Source: Candidatus Woesearchaeota archaeon (GTDB lineage: Archaea > Nanobdellota > Nanobdellia > Woesearchaeales > GW2011-AR4). Taken from it: a stretch of DNA of 8,904 bases. The notes beneath the pieces are model-generated. The model did no database searches, was not told the DNA's origin, and saw nothing but the letters and a program-made list of their open reading frames with translations. The stretch lies in contig JADHVE010000050.1 in NCBI GenBank assembly GCA_016784195.1, positions 1 through 8,904 of the forward strand, read 5' to 3'. Positions 1 to 5,112 of the stretch are shown here, in pieces; the stretch's first letter is position 1; every line of letters starts with the position of its first letter. A program made the position numbers and the translations under genes.

Positions 1-108
1 CTTGTTTTTAATCTTCATAAAAGAATAAGCCTTAGAGCATACAGGGCAGTTTATATTGCCGCAGTTGAATAAAGGGTGGTCTTTTGCGTTCAGAGATGGA
101 AGTTTCAT
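1..108 (-). CDS. Nre-like N-terminal zinc module, partial, runs off left edge
   Basis: Reading the minus strand from an ATG at 108 gives 36 open codons that continue past the window edge. The peptide starts MKLPSLNAKDHPLFN and holds C16-G-x3-C21-P-V-C24-S-K26. The CG-x3-CP-x2-K pattern resembles the N-terminal zinc-binding segment of archaeal Nre repair proteins, which normally precedes a conserved FVGR core. That core lies just next door on the opposite strand and lacks a start. I infer that this is either the displaced first segment of the plus-strand nre gene, or the start of a second, divergent Nre-like gene. Three bases separate the two reading frames. No ribosome site is seen; a weak TATA-like run (TTTTAATTTAA, minus strand) lies at 129-139, inside the neighbour. 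The family assignment of so short a fragment is tentative. Confidence 0.5.
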   Translation of the reverse strand, partial: MKLPSLNAKDHPLFNCGNINCPVCSKAYSFMKIKNK

Positions 109-114
109 TAAACT
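101..114. repeat. Short inverted repeat at the nre strand switch
   Basis: AGTTT (101-105) and AAACT (110-114) form a perfect 5-bp inverted repeat with a CATT spacer. It lies exactly where Nre-like coding sequence changes strand. In an AT-rich genome so short a repeat can arise by chance, but it is a natural inversion or template-switch point. Confidence 0.4.
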
Positions 115-1233
115 AAGAAAGTAATAGTTAAATTAAAAGAGAATTTCTCTACTGATGGAATTTCTCCTTTTGTTGGAAGGTTTAATTATCCAAATATCTA
201 TATTGGAATTCAGACGCCTCCCGAGCATGAAGAAGATTCATGGCTTTATGATGCTCCAAAGGTATGGTCGGAAAAGAATTTTCAAATACCTCAAATTATT
301 GATTACCGTTCTTCCTTAATTAATTCACGCTCAAATCTTAATATTAAAAAGAGGGATAAATTTATTGAGCTTAACCAGGAAGTTGCAATGTCTTCTAAAC
401 CAGTTGGTGTTGAAGTTAACCTTAAGGAAAAACCTTTGCTAAGGATGAGTTTTGATAATCATATGGCCCCTCAGGGACCTAGAGCAATAATAAAAAAAGC
501 GTCTTTAACAGAAAACCCAAAAATTAATAGCAAAGTAGAGAAAGTTTATTCTGATACTGACTTAAAGGCAAATGACGCTTTAATCTACCTCTACAAAAAT
601 GAATTTGATGAAAATTTCTTATCGAGAATCCTAAGTATTGGAACTTTAGGCATTGGTAAAAATAGAAAATTGGTTCCTACAAGATGGTCAATAACAGCAA
701 CAGATGATGTACTGGGGAGATATTTATTTAAAAAAATTAAATATTACAATGAGATAGATTACTCTGCTTTTTTTGGTAATTATTTGGGAAACTATTATTT
801 AGTATTATGTTTTCCTGAAGTCTGGAGTTATGAATTGTTTGAGGCTCATGTTTCAAATGTGGATCATTACATGGCTGATTATGAGCCATATGATGGCAGA
901 AAATATTATGCACAAAATACTGCAGGAGGGTATTATACTGCAAGATTGGCAATTTTAGAAAAACTAAATCAGTTAAAAAGGCAGGGCTCCTGCATTGCTT
1001 TAAGGTTTATTACAGGAGACTATACCTTACCCTTAGGTGTGTGGGTAACAAGAGAAGCAGCAAGAAAAACAATGAATTCAAATCCTATAAAATTTGGTTC
1101 AAAAGAATTGATGATGGAATATGCAAAAAAATTGATAAAAAAAAAGTTTAATGTTGATTTAAACATTCTTCTGGATAAAAGTGTTTTACTAAGAAAAATT
1201 AGAACACAGTCTAAATTAACTAAATTTATTTAA
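112..1233 (+). CDS. nreA: Nre-family DNA repair protein, core and C-terminus, no normal start
   Basis: This frame is open from 112 to the TAA at 1231 (373 codons), but its first ATG is at 388. Conserved Nre sequence starts well before that ATG: SPFVGRFNYPN near 169-201, TPPE near 214, SWLYDAPKVW near 238-267 and DYRSSLINSR near 301-330. No ATG, GTG or TTG lies in frame between 112 and 388, so starting at 388 (281 residues) would amputate the core. The last residues, QSKLTKFI, fit a PCNA-interacting motif (Q-x2-L-x2-F-I), as known for archaeal NreA, which acts with UvrABC in repair of mitomycin C damage. The missing zinc-binding N-terminus is found inverted at 1-108. Joining the reverse complement of 1-114 to 115 would give one in-frame protein of about 408 residues, close to the usual Nre length. 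The gene is therefore rearranged, mis-assembled or a 5'-truncated copy. Confidence 0.85.
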   Translation, partial: TKKVIVKLKENFSTDGISPFVGRFNYPNIYIGIQTPPEHEEDSWLYDAPKVWSEKNFQIPQIIDYRSSLINSRSNLNIKKRDKFIELNQEVAMSSKPVGVEVNLKEKPLLRMSFDNHMAPQGPRAIIKKASLTENPKINSKVEKVYSDTDLKANDALIYLYKNEFDENFLSRILSIGTLGIGKNRKLVPTRWSITATDDVLGRYLFKKIKYYNEIDYSAFFGNYLGNYYLVLCFPEVWSYELFEAHVSNVDHYMADYEPYDGRKYYAQNTAGGYYTARLAILEKLNQLKRQGSCIALRFITGDYTLPLGVWVTREAARKTMNSNPIKFGSKELMMEYAKKLIKKKFNVDLNILLDKSVLLRKIRTQSKLTKFI

Positions 1234-1243
1234 AAAATAAAAA

Positions 1244-1257
1244 AGTTTATATATAAT
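1244..1257 (+). promoter_or_regulatory. Archaeal TATA box before the tiny membrane ORF
   Basis: AGTTTATATATAAT is a close match to the archaeal TATA consensus. Its centre lies about 34 bases before the ATG at 1285, which predicts a very short 5' leader. It is the best TATA box for the 1285-1925 gene pair. Confidence 0.6.
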
Positions 1258-1284
1258 TTGTCAAACTCTAGATAAAACAATAAA

Positions 1285-1359
1285 ATGTCTAACAAATCAT
1301 TAAATAAAAATAATTTATTGATTTTGTTAGTTTTGATTCTGATTATATTATTGTTATAG
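1285..1359 (+). CDS. 24-residue single-span membrane peptide (unrecognised)
   Basis: ATG at 1285 to TAG at 1357 encodes 24 residues: a polar, basic head (MSNKSLNKNN) followed by 14 residues made only of Leu, Ile and Val. The layout is that of a one-pass membrane micropeptide with the N-terminus kept on the basic side. The strong TATA box at 1244-1257 is correctly spaced for a near-leaderless start here; there is no ribosome site. The next gene starts 83 bases downstream on the same strand, so the two may be cotranscribed. No function can be given. AT-rich DNA readily yields Leu/Ile runs, so a chance ORF is possible; the promoter spacing is the main argument for it. Confidence 0.4.
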   Translation: MSNKSLNKNNLLILLVLILIILLL

Positions 1360-1389
1360 GCCCACATTGAGTATATTCTTTTAAGGGCC
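1359..1389 (+). repeat. Inverted repeat between two small genes
   Basis: GGCCC at 1359-1363 is repeated inverted as GGGCC at 1385-1389, around a 21-base spacer. A second small palindrome, ATTCT-AA-AGAAT, lies at 1403-1414, just before the ribosome site of the next gene. They could fold in the leader of the 1443 gene; the stems are short and no U-run follows. Confidence 0.25.
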
Positions 1390-1430
1390 ATTCATTGTTA
1401 TAATTCTAAAGAATATGCTAAAAATCTTAG

Positions 1431-1437
1431 GGAGGAG
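1431..1437 (+). promoter_or_regulatory. Strong ribosome binding site for the 1443 gene
   Basis: GGAGGAG ends five bases before the ATG at 1443. Most other genes here look leaderless and lack such a site, so this supports internal (second-gene) translation in a transcript that starts upstream. A weaker TATA-like GTTATAATTC at about 1397-1406 could also give a short private leader. Confidence 0.75.
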
Positions 1438-1442
1438 ATAAA

Positions 1443-1925
1443 ATGGCTAAGAAAAAAAAAGGACAAGAACATATTGATGATACAACAATTGAAGCATTTG
1501 AAGAATTGAATAAATCATTTAAAACGGGCGAATTAAGATGTGATTTATCAGTGCATGATATGGGCACAATTGCCGAGCCTTATCTATCAAGCAATAATCA
1601 ACATTTGAATAAAAAACCAACTAGTGATGATGATCCATTTTGTGCAATGGGCAATACAATAAATTCAGCAATAGGATTTTATCCAATAATGGAGGAATAT
1701 AAAATTATTAATAAAAACGTTTTAAAATCCCGTGGAAATCTTGCAACCATCAGGCTAAGATTTGGAGATGTTTTTATTGAAGAAACTGGATATGATAGTA
1801 AGAATCCTGCAAAAGCATTCTTAGATGCATATCTAAATGCAGTAAAATCCATTTTTAAGAATTATATTTTCAAAAATACGGGTGGTTTATACGATTCGAA
1901 TCAGCATAATTATAGAAATAGATGA
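1443..1925 (+). CDS. Unrecognised 160-residue protein, alpha/beta C-terminal half
   Basis: The start is fixed by the GGAGGAG ribosome site. The protein has a lysine-rich N-terminus (MAKKKKGQEH), an acidic amphipathic stretch to about residue 30, a low-complexity polar middle (50-65, NNQHLNKKPTSDDD), then a more ordered part at 70-140. Residues 86-137 read as strand-strand-helix: a YKIIN segment, LATIRLRFGDVFIEETG, then NPAKAFLDAYLNAVKSI. The A-T-hydrophobic strand, G-x-G-like turn, then P-x-x-A helix resembles the regulatory C-terminal domain of LeuA-type 2-isopropylmalate synthases, but the similarity is loose and could be convergent; no catalytic part is present. Two cysteines (33, 67) do not form a metal motif. 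No signal peptide or membrane span. It follows the 24-residue membrane peptide and precedes alaS, which has its own promoter. I do not assign a function. Confidence 0.75.
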   Translation: MAKKKKGQEHIDDTTIEAFEELNKSFKTGELRCDLSVHDMGTIAEPYLSSNNQHLNKKPTSDDDPFCAMGNTINSAIGFYPIMEEYKIINKNVLKSRGNLATIRLRFGDVFIEETGYDSKNPAKAFLDAYLNAVKSIFKNYIFKNTGGLYDSNQHNYRNR

Positions 1926-1940
1926 TTATTCAACCTAAAA

Positions 1941-1952
1941 CTTTTTAAATAA
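1941..1952 (+). promoter_or_regulatory. TATA box of alaS
   Basis: CTTTTTAAATAA is centred about 27 bases before the ATG at 1974, the usual distance from an archaeal TATA box to the transcription start. With no ribosome site before the ATG, alaS is probably translated from a leaderless or nearly leaderless mRNA. Confidence 0.5.
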
Positions 1953-1973
1953 TTTGCTATAAACATAGATAAA

Positions 1974-3731
1974 ATGGAAGGTAGGGAACTCAGAAAAAAA
2001 TACTTTGAATTTTTCAAGGAAAAAAAGCATGCATTAATCAGCTCTGCTTCGTTGGTACCTGAGCATGACCCTACGGTTTTATTTACAACAGCAGGGATGC
2101 ATCCTCTTGTACCTTATTTAATGGGGCAAAAACACCCTGGTGGAAATAGGATTGTGGATGTGCAAAAATGCATAAGAACCGGCGACATAGATGAAGTTGG
2201 TGATTCCACTCATTTGACTTTCTTTGAGATGCTGGGCAACTGGTCATTAGGGGATTACTGGAAAAAGGAAGCTATTGAATGGAGCTTTGAATTTTTAACT
2301 TCTAAAAAATGGCTGGGCTTTGATAAAGAAAAGCTTTCTGTTACAGTTTTTGCAGGAGATTCAGATGCACCTAAAGATACTACATCTGCAGGCGTCTGGA
2401 AATTATTAGGAATCCCCGAAGAAAGGATATATTATCTTCCTAAAAAAGATAATTGGTGGGGTCCTGCTGGAAGTACAGGACCGTGCGGGCCGGATAGTGA
2501 GATGTTTATAGACACCGGAAAGGAAAAATGCTCTAAAAACTGCAAACCAGGATGTAACTGCGGCAAATACTTTGAGGTCTGGAATGATGTTTTTATGGAG
2601 TACAACAAGAAAAAAGACGGCACTTATGAGCCTTTAATCCAGCAGAATGTTGATACTGGGATGGGTGTTGAAAGGACAATTGCAATGATGCAGGGCAAAG
2701 AAACTGTTTTTGAAACAGAGCTTTTTAAGCCATTGATAGACAGAATAAAAAAAGAATCAAAAGAGTATAACATAAGATCTGGAAGAATAATATCAGACCA
2801 TATTAAGGCAGCTACTTTCATCTTAGCAGAGAATGTTGCTCCAAGCAATCTTGACCAGGGCTATATCTTAAGGAGATTAATCAGAAAAGCTATAAGACAT
2901 TTTAGATTGTTAGGTATTGAAAAAGAAAAATTTACCTGCGAAATAGCTAAATTGGTTATTGACATGTATAAAGATTTTTACAGGGAATTAGAAGAGAACA
3001 AGGAATTTATCCTTAATGAATTTTCAAATGAAGAAAAAAAGTTTAAAAGAACTTTAGAGACCGGTTTAAGGGAATTTAATAAGCTGACTGAAAAAAACAA
3101 GAGCGAGGTAACGGGCAAGGAAGCATTTATTCTATTTTCAAGCTATGGTTTCCCAATTGAGATGACAGGAGAATTGGCAAAAGAAAAAAACATCAAGGTG
3201 GACAAAAAAGACTTTGAAAAAGAATTTAAAAAGCATCAGGAGCTTTCAAGAGAAGGAGCAGAGCAGAGATTTAAAGGAGGTTTAGCAGATTCTTCAGAAG
3301 AAACTAAAAGGCTGCATACAACTACTCACATATTGAATGAGGCTTTGAGGATTGTCCTAAAAAATAAAAATATAATCCAAAAAGGCTCAAACATAACGCC
3401 AAAAAGATTAAGGTTTGACTTTAATTTTGACAGAAAATTGGCTGATGACGAAAAGAAAGAAGTTGAAAAATTGGTAAATCAAAAAATCAAAGAAAATTTA
3501 AAAGTGATAAAAACAGAAATGTCTTTAGAAGAGGCAAAAAAACAAGGTATCCGAGGAGTTTTTGAAGAAAAATACGGCAAAATTGTAACAGTATACTCGA
3601 TTGGGGATTTCTCAAAAGAATTATGCGGAGGGCCCCATGTTGAAAATACTTCTGAGCTTGGCGAGTTTAAAATAAAAAAAGAGGAAAGCTCTGCTGCAGG
3701 AATCCGACGTATCAAAGCAATTCTTGAATAA
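1974..3731 (+). CDS. alaS: Compact alanyl-tRNA synthetase with editing site, lacking C-Ala
   Basis: Charges tRNA-Ala with alanine in the cytoplasm. Class II catalytic core at residues 1-240: LFTTAGMHPLVPYL (36-49), CIRTGDIDEVGD (66-77), motif 2 TFFEMLGNWSLG (82-93), GPAGSTGPCGPDSEMF (163-178) and motif 3 GMGVERT (229-235). A cysteine cluster, C186-x3-C190-x3-C194-x-C196, may bind metal. The tRNA-recognition helices follow to about 440. The editing domain keeps H448-x3-H452 and C551-x3-H555, the zinc ligands used to clear mischarged Ser or Gly. At 585 residues it is far shorter than the roughly 870-900 of typical enzymes: the editing HxxxH follows the helical domain after only a short linker, so the beta-barrel is absent, and the protein stops after GIRRIKAI, so the C-Ala domain is absent too. 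This architecture and wording resemble CPR bacterial enzymes, not standard archaeal AlaRS, which suggests gene transfer. Confidence 0.95.
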   Translation: MEGRELRKKYFEFFKEKKHALISSASLVPEHDPTVLFTTAGMHPLVPYLMGQKHPGGNRIVDVQKCIRTGDIDEVGDSTHLTFFEMLGNWSLGDYWKKEAIEWSFEFLTSKKWLGFDKEKLSVTVFAGDSDAPKDTTSAGVWKLLGIPEERIYYLPKKDNWWGPAGSTGPCGPDSEMFIDTGKEKCSKNCKPGCNCGKYFEVWNDVFMEYNKKKDGTYEPLIQQNVDTGMGVERTIAMMQGKETVFETELFKPLIDRIKKESKEYNIRSGRIISDHIKAATFILAENVAPSNLDQGYILRRLIRKAIRHFRLLGIEKEKFTCEIAKLVIDMYKDFYRELEENKEFILNEFSNEEKKFKRTLETGLREFNKLTEKNKSEVTGKEAFILFSSYGFPIEMTGELAKEKNIKVDKKDFEKEFKKHQELSREGAEQRFKGGLADSSEETKRLHTTTHILNEALRIVLKNKNIIQKGSNITPKRLRFDFNFDRKLADDEKKEVEKLVNQKIKENLKVIKTEMSLEEAKKQGIRGVFEEKYGKIVTVYSIGDFSKELCGGPHVENTSELGEFKIKKEESSAAGIRRIKAILE

Positions 3732-3734
3732 GTG

Positions 3735-3749
3735 AGCTTGAGCGAAGCT
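3735..3749 (+). repeat. Small hairpin just after alaS
   Basis: AGCTT (3735-3739) and AAGCT (3745-3749) can pair around a GAGCG loop, three bases after the alaS stop codon. The stem is only 5 bp and no U-run follows, so a terminator role is not established. Confidence 0.3.
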
Positions 3750-3757
3750 AAATCCCC

Positions 3758-3798
3758 ATCTTTTTATCAAATTTTTTGTAAAAATTTGGAAGGATAAA
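3758..3798. terminator. Hairpin between convergent genes, possible two-way terminator
   Basis: CAAATTTTT at 3768-3776 pairs perfectly with AAAAATTTG at 3780-3788 around a 3-base loop. Outside it, an imperfect second stem (TCTTTTTATC with GATAAAGA, ending near 3797) could extend the structure. The hairpin lies between alaS on the plus strand and the EF-like gene on the minus strand, whose stop codons face each other, and U-rich stretches occur on both strands. Termination is inferred from position and structure. Confidence 0.45.
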
Positions 3799-3840
3799 GA
3801 ATTTACTAGAATAATTTAATTTTTTAATAATCAAATAAAT

Positions 3841-4110
3841 CTAAAGCTTATAGACTATATCCTGTTCTCTTACAGTATCTTTAGTTTTTAACCCTATGCT
3901 CTGGTCTTTCTTTGCTTTCTCTACCTTTTCATGCTCTATCTGCATACTGCCTATTTTTTGCTCAAAATCAGTTATAGCCCCTTTAATTCTTATTTTATCA
4001 CCGACACTTAAACTGCCTTTTAATTTGATAATACCTACGCTTATGTTGCTAAAATAGTGTTTTACCTTGCCCACTTCTCTACCAAGAGATTCTTTTTTTT
4101 CTTCAGCCAA
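3841..4110 (-). CDS. Stand-alone translation-factor domain 2-like beta-barrel protein
   Basis: An 89-residue protein: a charged tail (MAEEKKESLGRE) then a beta-barrel: VGKVKHYFSNISVGIIKL (13-30), GSLSVGDKIRIKG (32-44), SMQIEH (55-60) and a final DIVYKL (84-89). The VGD-x-I-x-I-x-G signature is that of domain 2 of EF-Tu-like factors, and the order matches the C-terminal barrel of U32 peptidases (YegQ-type). Small stand-alone versions are often annotated as translation elongation factor-like proteins; their role is not known and no GTPase domain is present. The start is TTG at 4110, chosen because GAGGTGA at 4115-4121 sits four bases before it; no ATG is near. It lies downstream of endonuclease V on the same strand, with its own TATA box in the 178-base gap, so it is probably a separate transcription unit. 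Confidence 0.85.
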   Translation of the reverse strand: MAEEKKESLGREVGKVKHYFSNISVGIIKLKGSLSVGDKIRIKGAITDFEQKIGSMQIEHEKVEKAKKDQSIGLKTKDTVREQDIVYKL

Positions 4111-4114
4111 ATTC

Positions 4115-4121
4115 TCACCTC
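4115..4121 (-). promoter_or_regulatory. Ribosome binding site that fixes a TTG start
   Basis: On the minus strand GAGGTGA lies four bases (GAAT) before the TTG at 4110. It complements the TCACCTC at the 3' end of 16S rRNA. The same heptamer with the same spacing precedes the mini-ORF at 4976. Confidence 0.7.
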
Positions 4122-4146
4122 AATTTTTTTTATATATCTGCATTTT

Positions 4147-4160
4147 AAAGTATATAAATT
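4147..4160 (-). promoter_or_regulatory. TATA box of the EF-like gene
   Basis: The minus strand reads AATTTATATACTTT, a good archaeal TATA box. A start of transcription about 25 bases on, near 4128, leaves a leader just long enough to hold the ribosome site at 4115-4121. Confidence 0.55.
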
Positions 4161-4288
4161 TGTCGAAAAAATTATTGATAGAAATTGATTTGATTAATTA
4201 GTTATTTTTTCATCTACTTCTTTTTTATTCTGAGGTAATTAATTCCAGATTTTTTATAGATTTCAATTTTACTGCTTAAAATAATAAT

Positions 4289-4918
4289 TTATTTTTTATT
4301 GGTTAGCTCTTTTCTGACTTGGTTAACATACTTATGTGCAAGATGGAGAGGCTCTGGAAGCTTGTGCGGAGGTTTTAGATAACTTTTAGCGATCTCTAAG
4401 CAGGTGCCTAGAGAAACTTTATGGCCTGGGCTGACATAGATAGGCCTTGCATGCTCCCTGGTCTTTAGCTCAAAACCCCTTATTTCCTTATCGACATAAA
4501 CCTTGCCTTCTTTTACACTTCCGCACATCAGGTTTTTTGTTATCCCCACTGTTGGAATATCAAGGATAATGCCAAGCTGTGAAGCCATTCCAATCCTTCT
4601 TGGGTGTAGAATTCCGTTGCCGTCAACCAAAAGAACATCTGGCTTTTTTTCCAGCTTATTAAACACGTCAATAATTGCCGGACCTTCCCTATAGAATAAA
4701 AAACCAGGAACATAAGGAATTTTAGTTTTAACAACAGCATGTTTCTTTTCTGTTATTTCTATATCTTTATTGCAGATGACTATGCCTGAGATAACATCTT
4801 CATCAATAAAAGCCTGGTCACAGCCACCTATTGTTTTTACTTTAGAAAATCCGCATTTTAGAGTAACCTCATTGGCTAATTTTAGCTGCTCTTCTTTAAA
4901 TTTGCTCAAACCCAGCAT
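4289..4918 (-). CDS. nfi: Endonuclease V (deoxyinosine 3' endonuclease)
   Basis: Cuts the second phosphodiester bond 3' to deoxyinosine in DNA, starting repair of deaminated adenine; some family members act on inosine in RNA. At 209 residues it has family length. Visible motifs: GGCD with metal ligand D34 (31-34), PYVPGFLFYRE with the wedge PY and ligand E78 (68-78), LLVDGNGILHPRR with D99 and H105 (96-108), DIPTVGITK ending at K128 (120-128), YVSPGHKVSL (161-170), and a late PEPLHLAH (188-195). The histidine normally found in the GxASH segment is Gln here (Q114). The ATG at 4918 has no ribosome site and no clear TATA box; 16 bases upstream ends a 13-residue ORF that overlaps a terminator-like hairpin, so expression may depend on read-through from upstream. 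Confidence 0.93.
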   Translation of the reverse strand: MLGLSKFKEEQLKLANEVTLKCGFSKVKTIGGCDQAFIDEDVISGIVICNKDIEITEKKHAVVKTKIPYVPGFLFYREGPAIIDVFNKLEKKPDVLLVDGNGILHPRRIGMASQLGIILDIPTVGITKNLMCGSVKEGKVYVDKEIRGFELKTREHARPIYVSPGHKVSLGTCLEIAKSYLKPPHKLPEPLHLAHKYVNQVRKELTNKK

Positions 4919-4934
4919 TTTAATTCTTTTGTTA

Positions 4935-4976
4935 TTAAAAAAAAATAATGAGGAAAGTTAATTCAACTTTCCTCAT
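4935..4976 (-). CDS. Possible 13-residue leader peptide upstream of nfi
   Basis: On the minus strand GAGGTGA (4981-4987) is followed, after four bases, by ATG at 4976 and 13 codons (MRKVELTFLIIFF) ending in two stop codons (TAA at 4937-4935, then TAA at 4934-4932). Ribosome site and spacing equal those of the EF-like gene. Nearly the whole ORF lies inside a 14-bp hairpin followed by a U-run, so a translating ribosome would open the hairpin. That is the layout of an attenuator leader, with nfi starting 16 bases later. Terminator hairpins with U-runs often contain short chance ORFs ending in Phe codons, so this stays tentative. Confidence 0.3.
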   Translation of the reverse strand: MRKVELTFLIIFF

Positions 4977-4978
4977 TA
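4937..4978 (-). terminator. 14-bp hairpin plus nine-U run
   Basis: Plus-strand arms 4946-4959 and 4965-4978 are perfectly complementary (TAATGAGGAAAGTT and its reverse complement) around a 5-base loop. On the minus strand the stem is followed at once by nine T residues (4945-4937). This is the classic intrinsic-terminator shape and would end transcripts from the 5514 gene before they reach nfi. On the plus strand no T-run follows. Confidence 0.7.
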
Positions 4979-4990
4979 AATCACCTCTTT
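4978..4990. repeat. Direct repeat, copy 1 (contains ribosome site)
   Basis: AAATCACCTCTTT occurs here and again, identical, at 5079-5091, 101 bases apart. The two copies bracket the GC-rich structured element. On the minus strand each copy contains GAGGTGA; this copy serves the mini-ORF at 4976. Confidence 0.6.
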
Positions 4991-4995
4991 ATCCC

Positions 4996-5076
4996 TTAAG
5001 GCATTATAAGTAAGGATGGCCCCCCTCGTTTATACGTGGGGGTGGTTTGAGAAGAATTCTACCAGGGGGGCCTTAA
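4996..5076. mobile_element. Possible MITE-like insertion with short terminal inverted repeats
   Basis: TTAAGGC (4996-5002) and GCCTTAA (5070-5076) are inverted copies near the ends of the segment lying between the two 13-base direct repeats. The order repeat, inverted end, structured GC-rich core, inverted end, repeat is that of a tiny non-autonomous element with a target-site duplication. Removing one repeat copy and the core would rejoin the 5113 gene to the GAGGTGA of the mini-ORF. There is no coding capacity of its own. The ends are short, and a regulatory RNA is an equally good reading. Confidence 0.3.
5018..5072. ncRNA. GC-rich multi-stem element, candidate structured RNA
   Basis: GGCCCCCC (5018-5025) pairs perfectly with GGGGGGCC (5065-5072), extendable by T5026-A5064. 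Inside are CGT-TTAT-ACG (5027-5036) and a second hairpin in which TGGT (5043-5046) pairs with ACCA (5061-5064) and AGAA (5050-5053) with TTCT (5057-5060) around a GAA loop. A GGGGG run (5038-5042) can compete with the distal G-run for the same C-run, giving two mutually exclusive folds. The block is far richer in G and C than its surroundings. The minus strand is the likelier transcript, since genes on both sides read that way, placing it in the 3' region of the winged-helix gene and upstream of the terminator. I match it to no known RNA family. Confidence 0.4.
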
Positions 5077-5096
5077 AAAAATCACCTCTTTTTTTA
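5074..5096. repeat. A/T hairpin displaying an SD or anti-SD loop
   Basis: T plus seven A (5074-5081) and seven T plus A (5089-5096) form an 8-bp stem whose 7-base loop is TCACCTC on the plus strand and GAGGTGA on the minus strand. No start codon follows the GAGGTGA at a usable distance. Confidence 0.4.
5079..5091. repeat. Direct repeat, copy 2
   Basis: Identical to 4978-4990. Here the ribosome-site core lies in the loop of an A/T hairpin and serves no visible ORF, as expected for the orphaned half of a target-site duplication. Confidence 0.6.
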
Positions 5097-5112
5097 CCAT
5101 ATTGGATATTGA

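Noticed and set aside
1..130. Simple foldback (hairpin) assembly artefact at the left edge
   Set aside because: A foldback would make the reverse complement of 1-100 match the sequence after 115. It does not; the two sides encode different parts of the Nre protein. An inversion or a misjoin remains possible.
388..1233. ATG at 388 as a genuine start for a 281-residue protein
   Set aside because: Clear Nre-core sequence continues in frame upstream to about 121, so this ATG is internal.
5018..5072. TPP or fluoride riboswitch
   Set aside because: A TTGAGA beside a G-run and an initial GGATGG recall TPP and crcB motifs, but the other required conserved segments (for TPP the CCUGAU and AUAC parts, for crcB the CUGAUG part) are absent.
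5018..5072. tRNA gene or remnant (minus strand GGTAGAATTCT resembles a Gly tRNA D-arm)
   Set aside because: Only 55 bases lie between the outer stem ends, there is no 7-base T-loop of TTCGANT type and no anticodon stem of proper size.
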